A DNA stretch of 64,000 bases. Origin: Oscheius dolichura. Taxonomy: Eukaryota > Nematoda > Chromadorea > Rhabditida > Rhabditidae. The notes under the pieces are model-generated. The model saw nothing but the letters and a program-made list of their open reading frames with translations, had not been told where the DNA came from and made no database searches. The stretch is from the NCBI GenBank assembly GCA_932521035.1, contig OW051493.1, positions 930,001 to 994,000 of the forward strand, given 5' to 3'. Below are positions 36,001 to 48,000 of this stretch, one piece after another. A program made the position numbers and the translations under genes. Each line of letters opens with the position of its first letter. Position 1 is the first letter of the stretch.

Positions 36001-39000
36001 AGCACAGCGGATTCTATATGCAGGATCGTAATCTTGTTGAATTCTACATCGAAATGATGATTAACACGACGTTTGAGAAGGCCATGACCGAGAATCAGCA
36101 GTCCGTCCTGGCTACCCTCCGCCAGAGTGCCATGAACGTAAACCAGAGGCAGCATCTGGAAAAGATTCTTGCTCGTGAGTCTATTTTTCTCTTTTATTTT
36201 TCATAAAAACTAAAAATATGACATTTTTCAGGCCAGAGACTTACATATCGCCGACCTACGGGAACTGAAAAGATTTTTAAATTCTCGAAATTGAGCAATG
36301 TTTCAGCCGTTGATTATAACTTCAGGGTAGGGAAAAAAAATTGGGAAAAATTGGATTTTTCAGCTGGAGGATGGACAACGAACGACAATCGCCAAATACT
36401 TTGCCGAGACCATGAAACACCCGCTCAAGTATCCTTATCTCCCGCTTGTTTCGGTGAGTTTTTGAAATGTTCGCTGCTATTTTCAAGAGAAACGATAATT
36501 TTGCTTCAATCTATCCTTATATACGGCTACAAACATTAAAAAATGTTATTCGTACCGGGGAAATTTGTTGGACGATAAAGCCAATCATTCCTCTTTTTTC
36601 AACTGTCCCTAGAGGTAATCGGAACAAATTTTTGGGAAAGAGAGGAGGTATAAAATGATTTGTTTCACGTGTAACCTAAATGCGGGGAGATAATTCGAAA
36701 CAGTTTATTTTTTAACTCGATGATAAAAACAATCATTTTTCCTCTTTATCTTCTTTGTCCCTGGAGGTAATGGGAACGAAATTTTGTAATGGGATGGGGG
36801 TAAAAATGACTTGTTTCGCCCGTAACCTAAAAGCGAGGCGCGTATTTTGGGGCAGTTAACCGTGCTTTAGATAGTTACCAATTAGATAGAATCTCGTTGT
36901 TTTGAGTTTTCCCCGAACCTAGTGTTTCACAGCTGAAAATAGTCTCTACCTGGCATTGGTGATTTTGAGAAAAATATTTAATTCCGAATTGAGAAAATAA
37001 TGTGGTTTTTGCTTCAGTTCTTCCTTATATAGAACAACAACCCTAAAAAACGTTGCTGTATCGTTGTGACCAAAAAAAAAACAATTAATTTTCTTCTTTA
37101 TTTGCCTCTAGAGTGAGTAGCATTAGAAACGGAATTTTGGTATTGGGGTGGTACAAAGTGGTCTGTTTCATCCGTAACCTAAAAGCGAGGCGGACAATTC
37201 CGAATAATATTTTCCAAAAGAACAAAATTTTTTCCAAAAGAACGCCAGAAAGTCACTGATTACCTTCCACTTGTTTCAGCCAGTTTTTTTACATTTCCAA
37301 ACCACGAAGACTGATAACTTTTGATTCAAGTTTCCCTTATATAGAAAGTAAAACCTAAAACAGTTACTGCAACAATCAGTTTTCTACTTTATTTGTCCCT
37401 GGAGGTAATGGGAACAAATTTTGGGCGGAGGTAAAAAATGACTTGTTTCAATCGTAACCTAAAAGCGAAATGGATAATTCGGAACAGTTTGTTCAAATTT
37501 CTCGGTAGTTAGCAACATATTTCATAAAATCCTGTGATTTCGAATTTTTTTTTTTTCAAAAGAATAGGATTCCATTTTTTTGGGCCGCCATTAAAAAGTT
37601 TGATAGATGGTTTTGATCAACTCTGCGAGCCCGATCGAACGGCGTTTTCAGTTTTTTCGGAAGTGGCCGGGAACATAGCGCACCAGCAAAAATGACAAAA
37701 CTCACTTTTTTTGAAACGCCCGGCAAATTTCGCAATTACATGGAATTTTTTTTTAGTTTGTTTTATCAGATCGGCCACTCCGAGATCTACCTAGGAAGAG
37801 CTCATGTGTACTGTAAAACGGTCTCTATCAAAAGTTATGAGGTCATTAACAGGACTTATCCATCACTATAATAACAATTCTTATCGTCGACTTAAATTCC
37901 GTTACAAATAAATTTCACGGTACAAACCACACAAAAATTATTGCGACAACGCTTCTGCTACGGTTGCGTAGCTTTAGATAAGGATCAAAAAACACAAAAC
38001 ACCACATTTTCAACAATTTTTGAAATGAATTCTCTTAAATAGGAATACTTTAAATGGAAGGAAAGATTTATTTGTAGGGGATTACTCTGTGTAATTAAAA
38101 AGGATATCAGCCAAATGGCGGGGAATAACAATTGAAGGCATATCACAGCACCCATTGGGAAGAAAAGGACCCTCTCTCCAGCTTTTTCCATTAAATATTT
38201 CAGTTTTATCGAGCCTTTTGTGTGTGTCATTCTCTCCTCCAATTACAAAAATCTCATTGCCAAGGACTGCTGCAGAAAAGGCATATCGACGTTGTTCCAT
38301 TGACGGCAGTTGTTTCCATGTTCCTTTTCCTTCTAGATTACTCACTTCCAGTACAGTATTGACATCTGTCTTTCCATCACGACCTCCCATTAAAATGAGA
38401 TTATTTCCATAAGAAACGAAAGAATGCCCCCATAGAGGTGTTGGCATATCAATCAGCTCCGTCCAGACACCACTCTCCGGGTCGAAACATTCAACACTTT
38501 TCAAACGATTTAAACCATCAAATCCACCACAGACAATGAATTTGCCATTATGAACTGCTGCAGCTGCATATTCTCGGGAATATTTCATGTCCCTAAAATA
38601 GTGAATAGTCCTGATTGAGCCTTGTATCAGATGTTGTATCATCTCGTTTGAGAGACGAAGCGGCCGTTGGAAACCGAGCAGAAGAGAAAAATTGGGGAAA
38701 GTATTGAACTCACGGCATGTTAATCCATTTGTTCTCCTTCGGATCATATCTTTCCACACTTCTTAAATAGAATCCTCCAAATACCCAGATGGATCCATTC
38801 CATTCCACACTACTATTTGAAATACACCGTCGTCCCTCATTCATATCCGCCAATCGTATCCATTTCAATGTTTTGTTATCCAATTTGTATAATTCTTTCT
38901 GCATGCAAGCACCACCGAATATATAGATCTCTCCATCCAGATATACTGCACCTCCGGCATCAAGTTCTTTCGGTAATTTCAATGCCAATTTAATCCATTT

Positions 39001-42000
39001 GTCTTCTTTCAAAATGGCCATTTTATCTGTTTCTCTGCGATCTTGTGCTCCTTCAAGGAATAAAAGCTAAAAGAATGTTAATTATTCTCTTCCACAATTC
39101 TTTTGCACCACATGGTCGAGTGGTTTTCTGCGAAGTCGTAGGGTGGGGGTCGTGTGGTAATCTATTGCAGAAAAGAGATCTCTCTTCATCCAATCACTTA
39201 CAGTTAGGTGGACGTTTTTACTATGGGAAATATTTTTGATTATTGTAGCGCGCCCGTTACGTAAATCACGGCTTGTCCAACATTTGTTCCGGGCTGCGAG
39301 CTGTGAGGTGCCACGCCTGGGGTAATCACGCTATCGGTCTATTTTTTTTCGCGAATTTTCTAGAGATCAATAGCTACATCCTATAGTCTGTCAAGAAAAA
39401 AGACGACATTCAAAGGTCTAACGGACGCTCGTGGTGGGAGCCTCTGGCGTGCAAATTGCCGTAATTCCCCGTAGCGTCGTTGGAGGAAAAAAAATTCTGA
39501 TTTTATTTATGTCTCGTTTTTGATATGAAATGTTGTGTTTTTTTGTCTTCTAAATACTAGCAGGGATATGTAAAGCAAAAAAACACAAAATTTCATATCA
39601 AAAACGGGAAAACGTAAAATCGCGCGCAGCGCGAAGCGCGAAAAAAAGTATTTTCTCGTGCTTTCTCAAAGCCCGCGAAAAGCTACAGTTTCCCCGATAG
39701 GTCCCTCACAGTCCCTTTTTAAAGGGTCTAAAATTTAAAAAAAAAAGATAAATGAAAACAGCTGGAAACGTACCGCGTGGATCTGATCCGGATCTAGTGA
39801 CCGAGAGGAAGATGCCAAAGAAGGAAGAGTTGCATCGACTTTTGATCCAAAGAACTCAACGCATTTTTCTATCTTCGGTCTACTGCCCGGGTCTGGGTGC
39901 CAGCACCTGAATCCATTTGTTTTCTTTTAGAAGTTCACGAGAAGAGAGAAAACTTCTTCACTTATACCGAAAAACTTACCTTTCTACAAATTCTGCCGTA
40001 CCTTCATCCATTTTGCAATCCAATGCCGGACGTTTTCCATATACGATTCGTGGTGAAGGTCTTCTTTAAAAAGAAACAAATTGAATAAAACTGAAGACAG
40101 GCCTACTTTCGATGAAATATTTCCCAAATTGTTATAGCTAAAGAATAGATATCCGCTTCGAGACCATAATTGTTCGTTTCTATCACTTCAGGAGCCATGT
40201 AAGCGTACGTCCCAACGCTAATATAAAATTTTCTATGTAATTGGTCCAAAGTTACCCATCAGTGACAGTCGTTGCAACGTCTCTGGATATGTCAAAATCT
40301 GCCAATTTCAACTGTTCGCCTGCAATGAGAATACTGAAAAAAATAAACATCAAGAAAAATTGTCTGATACTTTTGCGGTTTGACGTCCCGATGAATAATT
40401 CCATTTTTATGAAGGCACTGGAGACCTAATGCTATTTGACAAATCCAACAGTTTATTTGAACTGTACTGTAGTTTTTTATTGGATCATAAATAACTAAAC
40501 GAGCGATTAATTTTTAAAGCAACAATAAAACCAGCATGTAGACTTCCCCCTTCCGCATAGTCCATCACATATCCCAAATAAATTGATTTATCCAATCCAT
40601 CCCACAGAATTCCGTATAAATTGACAATATTGGGATGACTGTGCTAAAATTTTGGATCAATTACTTCAAGAAACAAAAAATTGAATAGAAAAACGAAATA
40701 CCTCAAGAAGAATTTCAATTTCCTTTTTATACTTCTCAAGAGGACGATCCGCTGACGGTGAGAACTGTTTGACAGCGACTACAGTCGATCTTGAATTAAA
40801 GAATTCTTTTATTCAAGATAATTTTTGATGAAGCTTACCCAAAATCCATATGCCTTCCTTTACGAATGACTCCTCCACCTCCAGAACCGATTATTTCAAA
40901 ATTGGCAAACTCCTTCACTGTATAATATGGTATTTCTACAAAAGTTATATAATAATGAATAAAAAGAATGAATTACTCATCGGATTTAAGTTGTTATGTA
41001 GGGAAGAGTGAAGAGAAGAGACGAGTGGAAGAGAAAGATAAGAAAAAACTGATAAGAGGTCGTACTAGACTAGTTTGTAAGTTCGCAGAATGACTCAACA
41101 TTGGTAAGGGCTACCGACAAACCGATGGCTGATCCTTGTTCGTTTCACCGAGTTTTACTAAAAGTTGCTTTCAGTTTGGCTAAAAGTCTATTTGATGACA
41201 TTTGACGAGGGTCGAAAGTTGAGACCAAAACCTTCAAACGCGTTTCTGGGGTTTGGATGGCATCCTCCGAATTTCAGTCCAATTAGGGGGAAACAGAACT
41301 TTTCTCGCTGAATCTCATACAATTGACCGTTTCCCGGAAATGGGTCGCTGAGCGATATTGCCATGGCGCAGTCTGTAAGTGGCGCCGCCTAGATATTAGG
41401 GTGGCTAGTAAATCTTGTCCCTGAGCCCATAACGTTTCACAGAGAAAACTTTAGAAATCCCTACTTTTAAAGCGCTAGCGTGTCTATCTGTCTGTTCGTT
41501 GACCTGTCGAGATTTCGTGGCGCAGTACGAAGTGGGCGGGCGCGCGGTCTGAGAGGTCGCGGGTTCGATCCCCGCTGGCGTCAAACCCTCTTGTTTTTTT
41601 GTTTTGAAATCATCGACACTGCCCAAGTATTCGTGAAGAATTTTTCGTTGCGGGGCCCGTTCGCGGTGGGACCCCAGTCGACAGGTCGAGGGTTCGGTTC
41701 CCCCTTCGGTCAACTCCTTTGCTTGTCTATTTAGCATTATTATACTGTTGTAAAATGTATTCGCTGTGGGACCCGTTCGTGATGGGACCCCAATCAAGAG
41801 GTCGAGGGTTCGACTCCTTTTTCGGCCAAAATCTTTTGTTTTTCCTACTGGACGCGGGAAGGGGAAAGAGCGGGAGGGACTGGACGGAGACAGGGGGAAG
41901 AGCGGAAGAGACTGGACGCGGAGGGTAACCTCAAGCCCCCGAAGGGGGCGCCCAACCGAAGGCCCCCCGCAGGAGGGTCGAAACGGCTGGTCCTATATAT

Positions 42001-45000
42001 TAAAGCGCTATGGTATCCGTTTGTGTAGCGGTGCGTTGATATGTCGAGATTTTTATAGCGCAGTGGCTAAGAAGCCGGGCGCGATCGAAGAGGTCGCGGG
42101 TTCGAACCCCACCGGCGTCAAACCATTTTGCTATTTTGTTTTAGGCTCAAGGTTATGTAATGCGCCACCGCCGCACCCGTAAGAAGTCGGTAGGCGTATT
42201 GTAGGCGCGAAATCTATTGCCGGTAGCTCCCTTTAATATCTTGACGGTAGCAACGCGATTGACTTTCCTATCGCTGATTTTTACTGGTCCTGTAGTTTAG
42301 AGGAAATCAAAAAAATGAAAATGGCGATGGCGAATTGTTTTTATATTTTAGGCGAAACATAAATAAATTTTACTCTTTGTTCGGGAAATTTAGTTGTCTT
42401 ACGAATACCGTCAATGTTTCAAACAATTCAAAATTCAAATTTTTCATCAAAAGAAGACCAGAAATTGATTGAAAAATAGGAAAAAATCGGCAAACAGTAC
42501 CGTTTCAAAGCTAATTTTTTGAAATCCTTCAAGAACGTGCGATGGATCAAAAAATTAATAACGTTTGAAATTTTATGTTCTGCTCAAAACATAAATACAT
42601 TTTCGTTATTTCCACCCTAATTTTTGGCAAATCACTTTTCCCTTCTTCTTATGATCTCCCCTTATTCTAAATTTCCAGCTCGATGCCAAGGGAAAGAATT
42701 GGGCCCCGATGGAGTTGATCTACACCTCCAAGATGCCCTACCGCTACCAGGGACAGATCCCCGAATTCCAGCGAGCCCTGATGGTCCGTCAGACGGCTTT
42801 CCCTCCCCGCGACAGGCAGCGGATGATTACCGATATGGTAGAAGCCAAGGTACCGTTCTTTCTTTTCTTTAGAATCCAATGTTCCAATTTTCAGGATGGC
42901 CGCCCCCGTTTCCTGGCGGAGCAAGATGAAAGGATGAGGGCTTATGGAGTGAAATTCGAGAATAAGCCCGTCCGGGTCAAGGCTTCGTTGATGCCGGCTC
43001 CAACCTTGAAATTCGTGAGTTTTATAGGTCCTGACGGGAAAAATGGCGCTCTCTTTCAGGGAGATGATCTCATTCTTCGTGACAAGGAAAATACCGGAAT
43101 CTGGACGATGCAGAATGGAGAAAAGGAATTGAAGTGAGCTCTGTTTTTCTCTTGGGATTCTGGGGAACTATTCTGCTTCAATGGGAAATTATAAGGGCGG
43201 CGGGGTAAATCTGACTAATTGGTCTGGCGTCTTTAGTGGTCTAATTCTGAGAGAAAATCGACTTCCCATAACTATCATCCACTTTTTTTGCGGCTACCAC
43301 TTCAATTGGAGTTTAAAAACAAGAAAACAACAATAAAAACAATTCGCGCTGCAGCAAGGCTTCTATTTGACGAATAAGTTATCAAACGAGGACGTGGAAC
43401 CACTAGGACTTTTTAGTTTATAAAGTCTTTGTAAAGCAAGGTTTTTTAGAGGTAGAGGGTTACGTATTGTTCTGGTTTCAATGGGAAATTATAAAGGCGA
43501 TGGAGTAAATCTGAATACTCGACCTGTGAGGTGTGACTTGTATATTGTTCAACTAAAAAAGCTTCAATTGTTGGCTAAAAAGTAGCCGGGAAAAGCAGAG
43601 TAATTCGTCTGAGCCCAGTAAGAGATTTTCATATCAAAAATAAATGTGAGTTTCGCCTTGCCGTTAGAAAGTTTTCCCGAAAATTTATGGTCGTTTGAGA
43701 GGATTTGGCCTTTTTTATTTTGTTCCAATTGGAGCATAAAAATAGCGAATAGCGACCAACAATGAAGCGATCCCTGGAACTTGTTGCATGAAAATGTAAG
43801 TACTAGCGTTAGTCTTATTCAGTTTATAAAGTATTCATAAAAGAAATTATTTCCCGAGAATGGTTATGTTTTAGTTGTAAGCTAAAAAGAAGCCAGGCAA
43901 GATGGAGTAATTGTGTCTGCGTGAATTTAGCTTGCCTATAATTCCTCCAGTGAAAAAATGAGCCCTTTTCGATTTGGCGGTCAAATTCTGAGAGAAATGG
44001 ATCTTCTCGTAGAAATCATCCTTTTTTTGCGGCTACTGTTTCAATTAGGATTCAAAAACCAAAGAATAACAATAAAAACAATTCGAAGCACTCTATTCAT
44101 TTTATTGCGAATTTTTGCGAATCAATTATCAAAGGCAGAGCTGCAATCACTAGGGCTTATCTTATTCAGTTTATCTTTTCGTAGATCAAGATTTTTTAGG
44201 GTAGGCTGGATTTAGGAATTGTTTCGCTTCAATGGGAAATTATAAAGGCGGCGGGGTAAATCTGAATGATACGCCTTGGCCGCCTGCAAGTTGTATATTA
44301 TTCCACAAAAAAAGGTTTCAGATGCAAGTTGGAAAAAGTCTGGTAGGGGGAATCAACTAATTCACTCTGCCAGACAATTTCTCCTATGAAAAATGAGCAT
44401 TTTTCGACTTGACGATCTAATTTCCAGAGAAACACATCTTCCCATGACGATCACATCTTAATTTGCAACTACTGTTTTGCTTTCCTCTATTTTATTTCAG
44501 TTAGAGTTTAAAAACAGGGAGCGCCAATGAAAGCAATTATGACATCTTGAGCGGTATCATGAAAATACCAGAATATGTGAACTCAAAAGCAGAAGCGCTC
44601 GGATTAGTCAGTTTATAAGCTATTCGTAAAACAAATCATTTTCACAAAAGAGTTATGTTTCAGTTGTAAGCTAAAAGGCAGCTAGTAGAAATTGAGTAAT
44701 TCTTCCATATTGAAGGCCAATCGCTTTGTCTTGTAGCGTTTGAATTATTCAGTTTATAAACTGTTCCTAAAACACATCACCCCTGGTTCAATATTTTGTT
44801 TCAATTGCTAGCTAAAAAGTAACAGGCAGTTATCATGTAATTATCTTCGAGCCTGCATGGAATAATATTTGCAATCAAAAAGTTCAGTCTTTTTCTGCTA
44901 ACTATCTTCCAAAAATGGCCAACGTTCAAGCACACCGCACCCAAAAACTCACCTAATGCGTCCTGCGCTCGAATAATTCGACCTTGCTTATTTTTTTAAT

Positions 45001-48000
45001 GTCTATATTGTTCAGAATTTTATGGCGGACAAACTGATATAAGTTATATCCGTTTGTTAAAAAGAGGAATCTCAATAAAAAGGGTGATTTGGGAGACTGT
45101 ACAAAAAGGGAACAATAATGAAGGACACAACAAAAAGAGAACAATACTAGTTCAGTTAAAATATAACCAAATCACGGCTACCGGTTAGGATCGACAACTT
45201 TCAGTCTTCTACTTTGATTTTTCCTTTTTATTTTTTATTTTGTTATTTTTTTAATCTACGAGGGCCCCCCTCGACCCCCCGCCCAGGTCCCGTCTTATCG
45301 GTATGCTTTTATTCATGGGAAGAAGCCGTTAAGAAGCTATTACTTTTATTTTCTTCTGCTTCAAGAGCCAGTCAAAAGCGTCTAGGAACCAATTGCAATC
45401 GCTCCAGCTTTGAAAACTCCAATTTTTCAGGAAAATCGTTACCGAGAAAGTTTCCCTCGTCCCGATGTTGGTCCATATCACTCCAGGATCAAAAAAGAAC
45501 CCCTCGAGACAGTTCGACGTCAGCTGTTCTCCCTGTTCCACAATTCTCCGCGTCCTCATCAAACTCGGCTTCAATCTTCCCCTCGGAGACAAGCCCATGC
45601 AGAAAGGAGTAAGCTGTGCTCTTTTCCCCTTGATTAAATATATTTTCCAGCCTATTCAATGGGATCCCGAAGGCGTCAGTATGGCCCAGCTGGAGGTGAA
45701 CTTGACCAATTTCAAGAATGATGTCCAGCAGGCCTTCCCAGGAGCCATCCCGATTATCTTCTTCGTCATTCCCTACAAGTGTACCACTTATGGAGTCTAT
45801 TCTGAATACAGTAAGCACTCTTTTTTTCTATTTTTGGGTCAATTTTGGGAGAATTTGGAGCTACAAAATGGTTACTGTAGTCAGTATTAGGGCTATTTTC
45901 GATTACGAGGGAAGATAACTAACAAAAAATTTGAATAGGACATGATTATAGCGCCGAATTGAAACAATAATTATAACTCCACAATTCCTAAAAGTTCGCT
46001 GAATGGTATTTGTTTTCATCGAAAAAGACTGATTTCGCCCTTTTCAGCCAAGGTCAAGTGGCTCTGTGACGTGAAGATCGGCCTCCACTCCCAGTTCATC
46101 CTGCTCTCTGTCTACAATCAATGTGGCGGAAATCCGATGACGGCCAGCACGGCTCACAATATTGCCCTGAAGGTTGCCGCTAAGATTGGAGCCATTCATC
46201 ATACTGTTGACCCCTCAACCAATGAGAGGTTCGTGTTTTTTTTTAAAAAGAATGAATAAAATTTAAAAAATGTGACTTATTTCCCAGAAAAAATATGTTT
46301 TGGGAAAGCGATTTATTTCAGGAACAACTTGAAAATTCAGCTTCATTATAAATTTCGATTGTAAACAGCATGCAGCGCCTTTTTCCACGTTTTCTTCGAA
46401 CAAACTCTCTAAAAATTGCTATTTTTCAGCTGGAAACTAATGAGATCGAAGGAGCATCCAACTCTCATCTTGGGAATTGACGTCACCCATCCGGGAACCA
46501 TGGATCGCGAGAAAGACACCTGGCAGAGATTGTCCGTCGCCTCAATCGTCGGAAACATCGACCTGGAAATCAGCAAATTCGCCTCGAGCCACAGGATCCA
46601 AGACTACTCCGAGGAGATGACTGTCAACCTCCAGGCGGAGTTCGTCGAGAGGATTATGGACTTCTACACCCGTACGGGAGTAAGACCGGAACATCTTGTT
46701 GTCTATCGAGACGGAATTGCCGAGACCATGTTCCAGAAGGTTCTCTTTGAGGAAAAGGTTAGTTTACTCGTTGTTTTTGGGTAAAAGAAGGAAAAAATTG
46801 GGGGAAAATAGAAAAATTGGGACGTTTTTGAAATTAATTGGGTTTTGGGAAGCCTGTGTGTGAATTGTTAGTATTTTCCGAATCCGTTCAGGACTTGAAA
46901 CAATGGGAATTTGTTGCTTTTTCGGATTATTTTGATTCCAGGATAAGCATAAAATAACTACTTAACCAGTTCCTTTACTGATAGATCGGGCCTTTATTCA
47001 GAAAGCTACTGTGTTGTCCTAATTGAAGTCAGTAGATAACCAAAATCTGAAAAATTAGCTAGAAATGTGGCAAAATTTGGCTACAAGGAAATAAAACTGA
47101 CGAATAAGGCTAGACTATATCCAAAAATATTAGTATAACGAGCATAACATTAAAAATTGCGCGTCACACTGTAGGTTTTGGATATTTATTGGGGTAGACT
47201 CAAAAACCAATAAGTCCAGATTTTATCCCAAAGTTAATATGACCCATAAAACATTTTCAAAAAACGTGATCTTTACCGAATTTTGTAAGATTTTGTGGCA
47301 CCAACCCAAGAGTAAGCAAACCAGAATGCTAGGGAAAAAGTATTAGAATGTTTCACAAAACGTAGAAAACCAAAATTTTTACCCCCTTACAGTGCTATTG
47401 TTACAGTAATTTCAGAACGCTCTCGTTGCCGCCTGCCAGCAGATTGAAGCCTCCTACAAACCCACGATCACCTACCTCGTTATGACCAAGCGTCACAGGA
47501 CCAAATTCTTCGCTTTGAAGCCGGAAGATGCCTGTGCTCCGTGAGTTGTAGCCCTTTTTCGCCAATTTCAAATTTGATCAAAAGAATTTTACCAGGAAAA
47601 TATGATAAAGTTTCACCAAAACAATAAAATGACAAAACAGCATTTCTATCTGATAGTCAGATCATCGATGACTCTTTTCAGTCTCTACAACCTGAAGCCC
47701 GGAACCCTCGTGGAGAGTGGAGTGACGAGTTCCATCTACTACGATTTCTACCTGTATTCCCATCCCGGAACGATTGGAACTTCCCGTCCAGCCCACTACT
47801 ACGTCTTGTGGGATGACTGGCAGCCCAGTGCAGTCTTCTGGCAGGAGATTACCTTCGCCCTGACCTATGGCTACCAGCGGTGCTTGAAGAGTATCAGCCA
47901 GGCCAGTCCCGTCATGTACGCCCATCTGGCAGCCAAGAGAGCAAAAGATTACCTGGACGGCTACTTCAAGTTGGTTCTTTTCTATTTTTTGGGGATTTTG

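Noticed and set aside
41505-42122. Functional tRNA genes
   Set aside because: Box B and T-arms are good, but acceptor stems do not pair and anticodon arms are not formed; these are tRNA-derived repeats.
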